NCBI GenBank assembly: GCA_024291935.2
Contig: CM044307.1
Location: 101,003,461 to 101,067,460 of the forward strand
DNA from: Okapia johnstoni
Taxonomy: Eukaryota > Chordata > Mammalia > Artiodactyla > Giraffidae
Length of the DNA stretch: 64,000 bases
Direction: 5' to 3'
The translations under genes were made by a program, and so were the position numbers. Position 1 is the stretch's first letter; the number at the start of each line of letters is the position of its first letter. The notes under the pieces are model-generated. The model saw only the letters and a list, made by a program, of their open reading frames with translations, was not told the DNA's origin and made no database searches. Below are positions 1 through 11,768 of the stretch, piece by piece.

Positions 1-540
1 CCTCTTCATTGAGATTGATCTGGCTGTAAAAATCTGCACATGAGAAGGTCGTTGAAGCTGAATACGAGTACCACATTTTTTGGGCTGCTTAGATCAGTGG
101 ATTCCGTTTAACTTGTGTCAGATTAAATTTCCCTGAATTATTAAGTTAATTTTGCTGCTTCCTTGCTCAGAAATGTTCTATGGAGTGTACATTGAAGCCT
201 ATTTAATCTGCCTAAGTTCCCTTCTGAACTCGCCCCTGAAGAAATGGTATACTGTGGTCACACTAGGCTATGTTCTTTTCTTTTCTCAAACACTTCATTT
301 CGCTACTTGTTTAACTTTTGTTAGATCTATTCTTAGAAATCTTATAGTATTTATTTTGAATGGAATAGTATATATTATCTAATAGATTATTACTGGTACT
401 TAGAAACATGTCATCAACTTTTGTATGTTGATTTTTTTATTCATAAACCTGGTGGCTTTTAAAAATTGTCATGCCTGAATATAGGGGCTGTTGAATTTTC
501 TGTGGAGACAACCATATTTTCCACAAATAATGACATGTCT
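1..540. other. Unassigned AT-rich DNA, no gene seen
   Basis: No gene, RNA or repeat family is recognised here. A 76-codon open frame at 152-382 is hydrophobic and AT-driven, with no known motif, and is treated as chance. Confidence 0.6.
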
Positions 541-715
541 CTTTCTTTCCAATTATTTTGCCAAAAATTTTTATTGACTTGTATGTTTTATAACTTACAC
601 TAAAGTGTTCAGTAGAAGTGGTGATAACTGGCAGCCCTGTCTTTTTGCTGACATTTAAAAGAATGCTTCTCAAATTTCATCATTAAGCTACTTGATGAGT
701 AAATGTATATGTGAG
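541..715 (-). mobile_element. Ancient L1 ORF2 fragment
   Basis: Read on the minus strand, the segment resembles the L1 ORF2 stretch upstream of the RT core. The recognisable order is a 'gaagtggtga' block, a 'gccctgtctt' block, then 'gaatgcttc'. It is strongly diverged and has no open frame of note. The family call is from memory and the ends are soft. Confidence 0.45.
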
Positions 716-751
716 TCAGCATTCCAGATGTTTGTGAGATAGGGCTCTTGA

Positions 752-795
752 CCAGTATTCCTGAGTTTTGTTCTAGCTTTGTCACTTACGTCAGT
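752..795 (+). mobile_element. MIR SINE, 5' part (split by BovB)
   Basis: This short stretch matches the tRNA-related body of MIR up to the 'cacttac' box. The MIR core resumes at 2925 after the intervening BovB. The two parts therefore probably belonged to one MIR that predates the BovB insertion. Confidence 0.5.
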
Positions 796-2922
796 GTTCA
801 GTTTAGTCGCTCAGTCGTGTCTCTTTGTGACCCCGTGGACTGCAGCACACCAGGCTTCCATGTCCATCACCAACTCCTGGCGTTTACTCAAACTCATGTC
901 CATCAAGTAGGTGATGCCATCCAACCATCTCATCCTCTGTCCTCCCCTTTTCCCCCCACCTTCAATCTTCCCCAGCATCAGGGTCTTTTCAAATGAGTCA
1001 GTTCTTTGCATCAGGTGGCCAAGTATTGGAGCTTCAGCTTCAGCATCAGTCCTTCCAATGAATATGCAGGACTGATTTCCTTTAGGATTGAGTGGTTTGA
1101 TCTCCTTGCAGTCCAAGGGACTCTCAAGAGTCTTCTCCAACACCACAGTTCAAAGCATCAATTCTTCGGCACTCAGCTTTCTTTATAGTCCAACTCCTAC
1201 ATCCATACATGACTACCGGAAAAACCATAGCTTTGACTAGATGGACCTTTGTTGGCAAAGTAATGTCTCTGCTTTTTAATATGCTGTCTAGGTTGGTCAC
1301 AGCTTTTCTTCCAAGGAGCAAGCATCTTTTAATTTCATGGGTGAAGTCGCCATCTGCAGTGATTTTTGGAGCCCCCCCCAAATAAAGTCTCTCACTGTTT
1401 CCATTGTTTCCCCATTTATTTGCCATGAATGATGGGACTGGATGCCATGATCTTAGTTTTCTGAATGCTGAGTTTTAAGCTAATGTTTTTAACTCTCCTC
1501 TTTCACTTTGAACAAGAGGCTCTTTAGTTCTTTGCTTTCTGCCATAACCTCAGATATCAATCTCTAAGGTTATTGATGTTTCTCCTGGCAATCTTGATTC
1601 CAGCTTGTGCTTTATCCAGCCTGGCATTTTGCATGATATATTCTGCATATAAGTTAAATAAGCATGGTGACAATATACAGCCTTAATATGCTCCTTTCCC
1701 AATTTGGAACCAGTCTGTTGTTCCATGTCCAGTTCTAACTGTTTCTTCCTGACCTGCATACAGATTTCTCAGGAGGCAGGTAAGGTGGTCTGGTATTCCC
1801 ATCTCTTTAAGAATTTCCCACAGTTTATTGTGCTCCACACAGTCAAAGGCTTTGGCATATTCAATAAAGCTGCTGCTGCTGCTGCTGCTAAGTCGCCTCA
1901 CTCTTGTCCGACTCTGTGCGACCCATAGACGGCAGCCCACCAGGCTACGCCGTCCCTGGGATTCTCCAGGCAAGAACACTGGAGTGGGTTGCCATTTCCT
2001 TCTCCAACGCGTGAAAGTGAAAAGTGAAAGTGAAGTCACTCAGTTGTGTCTGACTCTTTGCGACCCCATGGACTGCAGCCTACTAGGCTCCTCCGTCCAT
2101 GGGATTTTCCAAGCAAGAGTACTAGAGTGGGGTGTGATTGCCTTCTCTTATTCAATAAAGCAGAAGTAGATATTTTTCTAGAACTCTCTTGCTTTTTCAG
2201 TGATCCAACGGATGTTGGCAGTTTGATCTCTGGTTCCTCTGCCTTTCCTAAATCCAGCTTGAATATCTGAAAGCTCACAGTTCACATACTGTTGAAGGCT
2301 GGCTTGGAGGATTTTGAGCATTACTTTGCTAGTGTGTAAGATGAGTGCAATTGTGTGGTAGTTTGAACATTCTTTGGCATTGCCTTTCTTTGGGATTGGA
2401 TTGGAATGGAAACTGACCTTTTCCAGTTCTGTGGCCACTGCCAAGTTTTCCAAATTTGCTGGCATATTGAGTGCAGCACTTTCACAGCATCACCTTTTAG
2501 GATTGAAATAGCTCAACTGGAATTCCTTCACCTCCACTAGCTTTGTTTGTAGTGATGCTTCCTGTGCCCCACTTGACTTCACATTCTAGGATGTCTGGCT
2601 CTAGGTGAGTGATCACAACATCATAGTTATCTGGGTCATTAATATCTTTTATATATAGTTCTTCTGTGTATTCTTGCCACCTCTTCTTAATATCTTCTGC
2701 TTCTGTTAGGTCCATACCATTTCTGTCCTTTATTGTGCCCATCTTTCCATGAAATGTAGCCTTGGTATCTCTGTTTTTCTTGAAGAGATCTCTAGTCTTT
2801 CCCATTCTTTTGTTTTCTTTGCATTGACCACTGAGGAAGGCTTTCTTATCTCTCCTTGATATTCTTTGGAACTTTGCATTCAAATGGGTATATCTTCCCT
2901 TTTCTTCTTTGCCTTTAGCTTC
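796..2922 (-). mobile_element. BovB LINE (RTE), 5'-truncated, carries a BOV-A2
   Basis: The plus-strand text opens with the reverse complement of the BovB 3' end (GTTCAGT / CAGTCGTG) and runs through the C-terminal region and the RT into the region upstream of the RT. It is about 1.85 kb once the nested BOV-A2 (1870-2148) is removed. Minus-strand frames still read fragments such as SDIQAGFRKGRGTRDQ (RT) and RDITLPTKVHLVKAMVFPV (C-terminal region), with frameshifts and stops. It lies inside a MIR. A tentative short TSD (gtgtt, 794-798 and 2925-2929) fits but is too short to be firm. Confidence 0.9.
1870..2148 (-). mobile_element. BOV-A2 SINE, nested in BovB
   Basis: This is a dimeric BOV-A2 in antisense text. 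The AGC-repeat tail (as TGC repeats) lies at the left end, followed by the two BovB-3'-related monomers ending in 'gattgccttctc'. A 12-bp TSD (tattcaataaag) at 1858-1869 and 2149-2160 marks a clean insertion into the BovB, which resumes immediately after. BOV-A2 encodes no protein and depends on BovB machinery. Confidence 0.93.
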
Positions 2923-2924
2923 TT

Positions 2925-3084
2925 GTGTTACTTTGGACAAATTAACTCTGACTTAATTTCCTCATGTGTAATAGAGGGGACAAGAGCACCTAAACACATG
3001 GTGGTTGTAAAGATTCAACGAGTTAATACTTGTAAAGTGCTTACAACCATCTGGCATATAGCAAACATGATATTAAGGTTCCTT
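2925..3084 (+). mobile_element. MIR SINE, 3' part
   Basis: The MIR core and 3' region is recognisable in the order 'ctttggacaaatta', 'ttcctcatgtgtaa', 'gttaatacttgtaaagtgctt'. It is the continuation of the piece at 752-795. Confidence 0.65.
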
Positions 3085-3093
3085 ATAGAAATA

Positions 3094-3317
3094 CAGGGCT
3101 TCCCTGGTGGCTCAGAGTGTAAAGTGTCTGCCTGCAATGCGGGAGACCCAAGTTCGATCCCTGGGTCGGGAAGATCCCCTGGAGAAGGAAATGGCAACCC
3201 ACTCCGGTATTCTTGTTTGGAGAATCCCATGAACGGAGGAGCCTGGTAGGCTACAGTCCATGCGGTCGCAAAGAGTCAGACATGACTGAGCAACTTCACA
3301 TGGTTATAGTCATGGTC
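3094..3317 (+). mobile_element. Bov-tA SINE
   Basis: The tRNA-Glu-derived head includes the pol III B-box-like 'gttcgatccctgg'. It is followed by the BovB-derived body 'ggagaaggaaatggcaac' and ends near 'gactgagcaacttcac'. A 9-bp TSD, atagaaata, lies at 3085-3093 and 3318-3326. Confidence 0.92.
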
Positions 3318-3435
3318 ATAGAAATATATTGAATTGATTCTTTGAAATTTCTCATTCAATATATCACTTTAATTTATAATATTATATTGAATGGCCTTTA
3401 CGTTCCTGACATAAATCATGTTTGATTGTGAGTTT

Positions 3436-3517
3436 AAAGGGATTGTAATATAAACTGGTAGAGCCACTATGGAAAACAGTATGGAGGGTCCTTTATCTAT
3501 AAAAATAGAGCTACCAT
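3436..3517 (+). mobile_element. L1 3' part, left half (split by BovB)
   Basis: The segment matches the end of L1 ORF2 ('gccactatggaaaacagtat'). It breaks off at 'agagctaccat' and resumes at 6706, so the L1 was in place before the BovB at 3518-6705. Confidence 0.8.
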
Positions 3518-4057
3518 TTTTGTATTTGTTGTTTTCAATCACTTAGTCACGTCCAACTCTTTTGACCCCACGAACTTCAGCACACGAGGCTCCTCTCTCC
3601 TCCACTATATCCCAGAGTTTTCTCAGATTCATGTCTATTGAGTCAGTGATGCTATTAACCATTTCTTCCTCTGCCACTCCCTTCTCCTCCTGCCTTCAGT
3701 CTTCCCCAGCATCAGGGACTTTTCCAATGAGTTGGCTCTTCACATTAGGTAACCAAAGTATTGGAGCTTCAGCTTCAGCATCAGTCCTTCCAATGAATAC
3801 TCAGGGTTGATTTCCTTTGGGATTGACTGGTTTGATCTCCTTGCAGTCCAAGGGGCTCTCAAGAGTCTTCTCTAACACGACAGTTCAAAAGCATCAATTC
3901 TTCAGTGCTTAGCCTTCTTTATGGTCCAGCTCTCACATCAATACATTTCTACTGGAAAACTAGACAGACCTTTGTTGGCAAAGTGATGTCTCTGCTTTTC
4001 AACATAGTGTCTAGGTCTGTCATAGCTTTCCTTCGAAAGAGCAAGCCTCTTTTAATT

Positions 4058-4687
4058 TCATGGCTGCAGTAACCACCTGCAGTGATGTTGGAGCCCAAGA
4101 AAATAAAATCTGTTGCTACTTCCACTTTTTTCCTCAATTGTTTGCCATGAATTAATGGGACCAGATGCCATGATCTTCGTTTTTTGAATGATGTGTTTTA
4201 AGCCAGTTTTTTCACTTTTCTCTTTCACCTTTATCACGAGGCTCCTTAGTTCTTCTTCACTGCCTACCATTAGAGTGGTATCATTGGCATATTTGAGATT
4301 GTTGATATTTTTTCCAGCAATCTTGATTCCAGCTTGTGACTCATTCAACCTGGTATTCACATAGAAGTTAAATAAGCAGGATGACAGTATACAGCCTTGT
4401 TGTATTCCTTTCCCAATTTGGAACCAGTCAGTTGTTCCATGTCTGGTTCTAACTGTTGCTTCTTGACCTGAATACAGGTTTCTCAGGAGACAGGTAAGGT
4501 TGTCTGGTATTCCCATCGCTCTAAGAATTTTCCACAGTTTGTTGTGATCCACACAGTCAAAGGCTTTTGTGTAGTCAATGAAGCAGAAATAGATGTTTTT
4601 CTGGAATTTCCTTGCTTTCTCCATGATCCAACAAATGATGGCAATTTGATCTCTGGTTCCTCTGCCTTTTCTAAATCCAGCTTGCAC
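4058..4687 (-). pseudogene. BovB reverse transcriptase remnant
   Basis: This is the longest surviving frame of the near-full-length BovB (209 codons). It begins within the RT at QAGFRKGRGTRDQ and contains the motif-A-like CFIDYTKAFDCVDH, with its catalytic Asp. It also contains FQIGKGIQQGCILSS and the motif-C position. Motif C reads YANDTT instead of YADDTT, so a catalytic Asp is lost. The frame runs on into the RT thumb and C-terminal region and ends in scrambled sequence. BovB encodes one EN-RT protein of about 1,000 residues, and this copy is a decayed fragment. Confidence 0.85.
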
Positions 4688-6114
4688 ATCTGGAAGTTCT
4701 CAGTTCATGTACTACTGAAGCCTATCTTGAAGGATTTTGATCATAACCTTGCTAGCATGTGAAATGAGCACAATTGTACAGTAGTTTGAACATTCTTTGG
4801 CATTGCCCTTCTTTGAGATTGAAACAAAAACTGACCTTTTCCAGTCCTGTGGCCATGCTGAGTTCTCCAAATTTGCTGACTTACTGAGTGCAGTCCTCTA
4901 ACAGCATCATCTTTTAGTATTTGAAATAGCTCAGTTGTAATTCCATCACCTCCACTGGCTTAATTTGAAGTAATGCTTTCTAAGGCCCACTTGACTTCAC
5001 ATTCCAGGATGTTCAGCTCTAGATGAGTGACCACACCATCATGGTTATCTAGGTCAATAAAACCTTTCTTGTATAGTTCCTCTGTGTGTTCTTGCCATCT
5101 CTGCTTAGTATCTTCTGCTTCTGTTAGGTTGCTACAGTTTCTGTCCTTTATCATACTTGTCCTTGCATGAAATATTTCCTTGATAACTCCATTTTTCTCA
5201 AAGAGATCTCTAGTATTTCCCATTCTGTTGTTTTCCTCTATTTCTTTGCATTGTTCATTAAAAAAGGCCTTCTTATCTCTCCTTGCTATTCTCTGGAACT
5301 CTACATTCAGTTGGGTGTATCTTTCTCTTTCTCCCTTGCCTTTTGCTTCTCTTCTTTCCTCAGTTATTTGTAAAGCCTCTTCAGATGATCACTTTGCCTT
5401 CTTACATTTCTTTTTCTTTGGGATGGTTTTGGTTGCTGCCTCCTGTACAATGTTTTGAAACTCTGTCCATGGGTCTTCAGGCATTCTGTCTACCAGATGT
5501 AGTATCTTGAATCTATTTGTGATCTCCACTGAATAATCATAAGGGATTTAACTTAGGCCATACCTGAATGGCCTACTGGTTTTCCCTACTTTCTTCAGGT
5601 TAAGCCTGAATTCTGCAATAAGGAGCTGATGATTCGGCCACCTGGAGTCAGCTCCAGGTCTGTTTTTTGCTGACTCAATGGAGCTTCTCCACCTTCAGCT
5701 GCAGAGAATATAATCAGTCTGATTTTGGTATTGACCATCTGGTGATGTCCATGTGTAGAGTTGTTACTTGGATTGTTGGAAAGGGTATTTACTATGAGCA
5801 GTGTGTTCTCTTGACAAAACTATGTTAGCCTTTTCTCTAATTCATTTTGTATTTCAAGGCAAACTTGCCTGTTATTTTGGGCATCTCTTGACTTCCTACT
5901 TTTGTGTTTCAATCCCCTATGATGAAAAGGACATCTTTTTTGTGTGTGTTAGTCCTAGTAGGTCTTGTAGGTCTTCATAGAACCATTCAACTTCAGCTTC
6001 TTCAGAATCAGTGGTTGGGGCATAGACTTGGATTACTGTGATGTTGAATGGTTTGCCTAGCAAACAAACCAAGATCATTCTGTCCTTTTTGAGGTTGCAT
6101 CCAAGTACTGCATT

Positions 6115-6303
6115 TCAGACTCTTTTGCTGACTATAAGGGCTATTCCGTTTCTATTAAGAGATTCTTGTCCACAGTAATAGATGTAATGGTCATCTGAAT
6201 TAAATTCACCCATTCCTGTACAATTTAGTTCACTGAGTCCTAAGATGTTGATGTGCAGTCTTGCCATATCCTGCTTGACCACATCCAATTTACCTTGATT
6301 CAT
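6115..6303 (-). pseudogene. BovB endonuclease domain, N-terminal fragment
   Basis: A 62-codon minus-strand frame opens MNQGKLDVVKQDMARLHIN and contains ILGLSELNCTGMGEF, whose Glu is the expected metal-binding residue of the APE-type endonuclease. The rest of the EN domain, upstream in plus coordinates, is broken by frameshifts. It belongs to the same BovB as the RT remnant at 4058-4687. Confidence 0.8.
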
Positions 6304-6705
6304 GGGCCTAATATTCCAGGTTCCTATGTGATATTTTTCTTACCAGCGCTGGACTTGTTTTCACCGCCACATACATCCCAAACCTGAGCATCATTTCTGC
6401 TTTCTCCAAGCCACTTCATTCCTTCTGGTGCTAGTAGTAATTGCCCTCTGCTCTTTGCCACACTTTCTGACCCATGGGGGTGGTTATCTTCTGGTGTCAT
6501 ATCTTTTTGCCTTTTCATACTGTTCATGGGTTTCTCCTGACAAGAATACTGAAGTGGATTGCCATTTCCTTCTCCAGTGACCACATTTTGTCAGAACTCT
6601 TCACTATGACACATCTGTCTTGGGTAGCCCTGCATGGCATGGCTCACAGATTTATTGAGTTATATAAGCCCTTTTGCCACAACAAGGCTGTGGTCCATAA
6701 AGTGG

Positions 6706-7350
6706 AGAGCTACCATATGATCCTGCAATTCTACTCTAGGGCATGTATCTGGAGAAGACCATAATTCAAAAAGATATATGCACCTCAGTGTTCACTGAAA
6801 CACTATTTACAATAGTTAAGACATGGAAGCAGCCTAAATGTCCACTGAAAGATGAATGGATAAAGAAGATGTAGTGTTTTTTATAATGGAATATTACTTA
6901 GCCATGAAAAGAAATAATGTCCTTTTTAGCAACATGGGTGAACCTAGAGATTATCATACTGAGTGAAGTAAGCCAAAGACAAATATTATATGATAATGCT
7001 TATATGTAGAATCTAAAAAAATATGATACAAATGAACTTATATATAGAAACAGGCCCACAGATGTAAAAGACAAATTTATGGTTATAAGGGGAAAGAGGG
7101 GAAAGAAGAAATTAGGAGTTTGGGATTAACAAATACACACTACTATATATAAAGTAGATAACCAACAAGGGCCTACTGTATAGCTCAGGGAACTAGTCTC
7201 AATTTTTCGTGATTACCTATAAGGAAGAAGAATCTGAAAAATTAGATATATGCATGTATGTATAACTGAATTACTTTGCTATACACCTAAAACTAAGACA
7301 ACACTATAAATCAACAATGACTCAATAAAAATTAATTAAAAAATACATAG
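6706..7350 (+). mobile_element. L1 3' part, right half
   Basis: The L1 3' end resumes after the BovB with 'agctaccatatgatcc' and runs through the end of ORF2 ('gaatggataaagaagatg') into the 3' UTR. It ends in an A-rich stretch near 7340. It forms one element with 3436-3517. Confidence 0.85.
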
Positions 7351-7351
7351 T

Positions 7352-7682
7352 TCACTTATGTTCAATACTGTACTGGAGGGTCTAGTCAGGGTAGGTAGGC
7401 AAAAGAAGTAAAAGGCATCTAGTTTGGAAAGGAAGAGGTAAAATTATACCTGCAGGTGATGATATTATATACAGAAATCCTAAGGAATTTACACTAAAAA
7501 ATCCTATTAGGACTAATAAGCAAATTCAGCAAGATTACAGGTTATGAGATCAATATACAAAAAGCAATTGTATTTCTAGTTATCTAGCAATGAATAATTA
7601 AAAAGGAAATTAAGAAAATAATTCCAGTTTTAATTGCATCAGAAATGAAACATTTAGGAATAAAGTTAACAAAAGAAGTATA
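7352..7682 (+). mobile_element. L1 ORF2 internal fragment
   Basis: This reads as L1 RT-domain coding sequence just downstream of the core, in the order 'aatactgtactggagg', 'aaatcctaaggaattt', 'atcaatatacaaaaa', 'ggaataaagttaac'. It contains several stops. It lies directly after another L1's 3' end in the same orientation, but it is internal sequence and so a separate insertion or a rearranged part. Confidence 0.8.
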
Positions 7683-7964
7683 TTTGAAATCTGTTTCCTG
7701 TATTGCTTTGTTTCCTGCAGTTAGAATGTGACTGCAATATTAAGGCACTTTGTTTTGTTCATTCATTTTTCTCCAGCACCTAGAATACTGCCTAGCATGT
7801 CATACTGCTTGACAAATAGTTACTGAGTATGTAATTGTGTAGATTAATGAAAAGGCTTGTGTGATTAAGTAATTATCATACTGGTTTGGTAGACAACATT
7901 GATAAAATCTCTAAAGTTGTTTTGTTTTGGGGCTCTGATCCACAGTAATATTGGGCATAGTACA
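7683..7964 (+). other. Unassigned DNA with an L2-like 3' end
   Basis: About 7765-7830 resembles the L2 3' terminus ('ccagcacctagaatactgcc' followed by a decayed 'aaatagttactgagt'). The rest is unassigned. Confidence 0.45.
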
Positions 7965-7974
7965 GATACAGTTA

Positions 7975-8186
7975 GGGGTTCTCTAGTGGCTTAGTGGTAA
8001 AGAATCCGCCTTCCAATGCTGGAGACGTGGGTTCAATCCCTGGATCAGGAAGATCCCCTGGAGAAGAAAATGGCAACCCACTCCACTATTTTTGCCTTGG
8101 AAATCCCATGGACAGAGGAGCCTGGCAGGCTACAGTATATGGGATTGCAAGATAGTTGGACACAGCTTAGTGACTAAACAACAATG
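7975..8186 (+). mobile_element. Bov-tA SINE
   Basis: The tRNA-like head ('cttagtggtaaagaatc', 'gttcaatccctgg') is joined to the BovB-related body and ends near 'gtgactaaacaacaat'. A 10-bp TSD, gatacagtta, lies at 7965-7974 and 8187-8196. Confidence 0.92.
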
Positions 8187-8196
8187 GATACAGTTA

Positions 8197-9120
8197 TGGA
8201 GCTGGGGGTCTTTGAATCAGTTTCTGATCTTAAGACTGTTCTTTTTATCCTACTTTCTCAGACCCAACTCATCCTAATAAACCACAGTCCCTAGCAGCAA
8301 GTAAGTTGTTTTTTAAGCATCCTACATGTGTATAGTTGTTCCAACCCAGCTGCAGCCTTAGGCAGGATGCCTGGTTCTGGCTGTTTATCCTCCCAAGTCT
8401 TGCTCACTGCATGACTTTCTGTTCTGTTTCTGGCCTGTGGAGATATTTATCTTGATTTTGTACCTAGCTAATGTCATATGCTTTTATCTTTTTATACATT
8501 TCCAATCATGACTGATGGTTTGAAGCAACAAGAGCATGGTAATTTATGAGCTCACTAAACCATTTCAATTAGAAGTCCCCATGCATTTCCAAACAATGTT
8601 CAAATTATTGCCAAATTTAATACCAAGGAGACAGCACATAAAAATTCAAATTTACACTTTATCTTGAAAATTTGGAACATCTGGCAACACTCGGCTTGCC
8701 TTTCTGCATTGTGACAACTGAATGGAGATAAGTAAATATTAAGACCCTTCAATTGGTCATTACTGTACAAGTTGCCAACTTCTCACCACTGCATTTTCTC
8801 TTAAACTTGACAGAAAAATGACTTCACTTCTTTGCTTTATCAGCTTAACCCCTGTAGGTCTTTTAATTTGTGATCCATATGTTGGGTACCTGATGAGCTA
8901 AAGCATCAGGTAATTTACTGAGAGGTTAAAAAACAAAAGCCACCAAACAGAAACACAGTGATTATTTTGAATTGTTCGTTAGAAATGAAACAAGAGAGAG
9001 CCAGTAAGTTTTGATTCTATATCTTTGAGCCCCAAATTTCCAAACATACTAAACTCTTTCATTTTAGGCCAACTTCTGCCCTTACAATATTTTTTTTCTG
9101 GATTAAAGTTTATATCCGCA
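8197..9120. other. Unassigned DNA, no gene seen
   Basis: No family, RNA gene or plausible exon is recognised in this AT-rich stretch. Confidence 0.6.
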
Positions 9121-9247
9121 GAGTGAAAGTGAAGTCGCTCAGTCATTTCCGACTCTTAAAGACCCCATGGTCTGCAGCCTACCAGGCTCCTCCGTCCATG
9201 GGATTTTCCAGGCAAGAGTATGGAGTGGGGTGCCATTGCCTTCTCCT
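9121..9247 (-). mobile_element. BOV-A monomer SINE fragment
   Basis: This is a single BOV-A unit in antisense text, from 'agtgaaagtgaagtcgctca' to 'gccattgccttctcc'. It has neither the second monomer nor an AGC tail. No TSD was seen. Confidence 0.82.
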
Positions 9248-9727
9248 AAAACTTCATCTAAACTTCATGAAAACAAATGTAATTGCATTTCACTAAAACC
9301 ACTGAGTCATATAGAACAATTTCTCTATAGCCATAGGTTTATGAATACCTAAACTGATAATTTACTCATTATAATGGGAAATAGGATTATCATCATATGA
9401 GGGCAAAACAAAAATATGGTCAAATTCTAGAAACATGATTTCAGATGATGAGGGGGACAGTTAGAAAATAATGACCACTGGCTAACAGGAAGGATGGGAA
9501 TCATTCATTTTGTCCTATTCTACATAAAAAATTAGCATCTTCTGCTTTCCCTCTTCAGGAAGTACCACACTGAAGGGTTTAGAGGCCATCAAATGGATAT
9601 GACCTATAAAGGCAGTTTTGATGGTTTTACATAGAAATGACCTCTAATGGAAGAGAACACAAGTGGGAACTATTTGAGATACATTTCTATGTAAAATGTA
9701 GTTTGCACATAATTCAGCATTTTAAAT
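9248..9727. other. Unassigned DNA, no gene seen
   Basis: The sequence is AT-rich with no recognised repeat or coding signal. Confidence 0.6.
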
Positions 9728-9738
9728 GAGCACTCTGC

Positions 9739-10014
9739 TGCTGCTGCTGCTAAGTCACTTCAGTCGTGTCTGACTCTGTGTGACCCCATAGACGGCAGCC
9801 CACCAGGCTCCCAAGTCCCTGGGATTCTCGAGGCAAGAACACTGGAGTGGGTTGCCATTTCCTTCTCCAATGCATGAAAGTGGAAAGTGAAAGTGAAGTC
9901 ACTCAGTCGTGTCTGACTCTTAGCGACCCCATGGACTGAAGCCTGCCAGGCTCCTCCGTCCATGGGATTTTCCAGGCAAAAGAGTATTGGAGTGGGGTGC
10001 CATTGCCTTCTCCA
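9739..10014 (-). mobile_element. BOV-A2 SINE
   Basis: This is a complete dimer with a short TGC/AGC tail at the left end. An 11-bp TSD (gagcactctgc) lies at 9728-9738 and 10015-10025. The 94-codon minus-strand frame covering it is a byproduct of the SINE sequence, not a gene. Confidence 0.93.
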
Positions 10015-10025
10015 GAGCACTCTGC

Positions 10026-10421
10026 AATCAAGACCAAATATCAATCATCTCTTGAGGTTTTCTACTATGTACCAACATCAAATCTACATAGGAACAAATG
10101 TTACTCCTGCTTTTCTCTTCTATATCAAATGTCCTGAAGCCTTTATATCGGCAAGTGCCCTGGAATCGAGTGATGCAGTTACAGAGTGACTAATATAAGA
10201 CTAAGAATGTCATGTATCTAGTCTTCTGTCAAGGTAAGATCTTTTTAATTCAGTAAAGAAATGACTCACTTGATGATACTGATAAGCTTTTCTTCCTAAA
10301 TTGGACTTAGTAGCTATGAGAATCAAATTTCTCATGTATGCAAAAATCTAGGTCATCAGCTCTTTTTGTCCAGCTACCACAGATAGTCTTCACAGAATAA
10401 TCCTGGCCAGTCCCAAATATT
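10026..10421. other. Unassigned DNA, no gene seen
   Basis: No recognised element or coding signal is present. Confidence 0.55.
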
Positions 10422-10430
10422 GTTATACTT

Positions 10431-10652
10431 GGTTTGGTTTGGTTTAGTTGTTAAGTTGTGTCCGACTCTTGTGACCCCATGGACTGTATGTAGCCTGCCA
10501 GGCTCCTCTGTCCATGGATTTCTCCAGGCAAGAATACTAGAGTGGGTTGCCATTTCCTTCTCCAGGGGATCTTCCTGACCCAAGAATCGAATCCAGGTCT
10601 CCTTCATTGCAGGCAGACTCTTTACTGACTGAGCCACCAGGGAAGCCCAATA
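10431..10652 (-). mobile_element. Bov-tA SINE
   Basis: Antisense Bov-tA with a (GGTTT)n-like tail at the left and 'gagccaccagggaagccc', the reverse complement of the tRNA-like 5' head, at the right. A 9-bp TSD (gttatactt) lies at 10422-10430 and 10653-10661. Confidence 0.92.
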
Positions 10653-10661
10653 GTTATACTT

Positions 10662-11309
10662 ACTGAAGAATAAATTTCTCGTTTATACTAAGTAGTGACT
10701 TCCATCCAAAAATGTACAGATGTACAAGACTAGCAAGGGAATGGGCATTTGCCTAGTTTATGTGATTTGTAGAGTTTCAGAAAAAAACTATTGCTTCCCA
10801 TATTTACTAGTGAGTTCATAGTGCCAGAATGACTATATCACTCATTTATTCAGGTTGACCCAATTAAGCCAATGTTGAAGAGCAAATATATCCTCTATGT
10901 TTGTGTCACTTGTCATCTTTAGTTAGATCTGATCAGGTTGCTAGGACAGAGAGTCATTCAGGCAATGTCGTGTGAATAGGGATATTTTGAAAAGATGTGA
11001 GGTGATGAATAGCAATAAAGGGAGCCTCCTTAGCAGCTTTACAGAGTGTCCTTCATGGAATCTTATTCGTCGTTGTTCAGTGTTTAGCTACTGCAACTCT
11101 AGTGGTCTAACAGCATCTTTAGTAATGTGGTCATTTGCCCACCCACAGAAGTGGGCATTCATTGGTCCTTTGAAATTTTAATGCCTCAGCTTTCGTTTTT
11201 TTCTGCTTCTTTCCTTTTCTGATACAAAATCTATTGCTTCTATTTTCTTGTGACATATTCTCTCTCTCTATCTCATATTCTCAAATTCAAAACTACTTTT
11301 GATCCTGTT
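10662..11309. other. Unassigned DNA, no gene seen
   Basis: No repeat family is recognised. A 69-codon frame at 10972-11181 has no motif and is treated as chance. Confidence 0.55.
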
Positions 11310-11348
11310 TGAACTTCTAATGCTTTGTTACTCAAAAACTCTGGTCCT
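11310..11348. mobile_element. MER5-like hAT MITE, left part
   Basis: The end 'gttactcaaaaactctggtcc' resembles the MER5/Charlie terminal region. The element is cut here by the L1 and continues at 13954. The last 15 bp are the L1 TSD. Confidence 0.5.
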
Positions 11349-11768
11349 ATCGAATGCAATCTACAGATTCAATGCAATCCCTATCAAATTACCAATGGCA
11401 TTTTCCCCAGCACTAGAACAAAAAATTTCACAATTAATGCAGAAACACAAAAGACTCTGAATAGCCAAAGCACTTTTGAGAATGAAGAATGAAGCTGGAG
11501 GAATCAACCTCGCTGACTTCAGACTATACTACAAAGCTACAGTCATCAAGAGAGTATGGTAATGGCACAAAAACAGAAATATAGACCAATGGAACAAGAT
11601 AGAAAGTCCAGAGATAAACTCACCCAATAAAGTACTGTAAGTAATTTATTTTTGGCAAAGGAGGCAAGAGTATACAATGGGGCAAAGATAGCCTCTTCAA
11701 TAAGTGGTGCTTGGAAAACTGGACAGCTACATGTAAAAGAATGAAATTAGAACAATTCCTAACACCAT

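Larger units (their letters stand above)
3518..6705 (-). mobile_element. BovB LINE, near full length
   Basis: This is a continuous minus-strand BovB of about 3.19 kb, close to the usual full length of about 3.2 kb. It has a 3' end at the left, C-terminal region, RT, a region upstream of the RT, EN and a 5' end near 6705. An 11-bp TSD (agagctaccat, 3507-3517 and 6706-6716) shows insertion into a pre-existing L1. Frames are broken many times and the element cannot be active. BovB is the classic horizontally transferred reptile/ruminant LINE; that statement is established knowledge, not something shown here. Confidence 0.93.

Noticed and set aside
3094..3317. tRNA-Glu gene
   Set aside because: The tRNA-like head belongs to a Bov-tA SINE. 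It does not fold as a complete tRNA and is joined to a BovB-derived body.
9728..10025. CRISPR-like direct repeats in the BOV-A2 copies
   Set aside because: The repeated units are SINE monomers with AGC tails in a mammalian genome. There is no repeat-spacer pattern.
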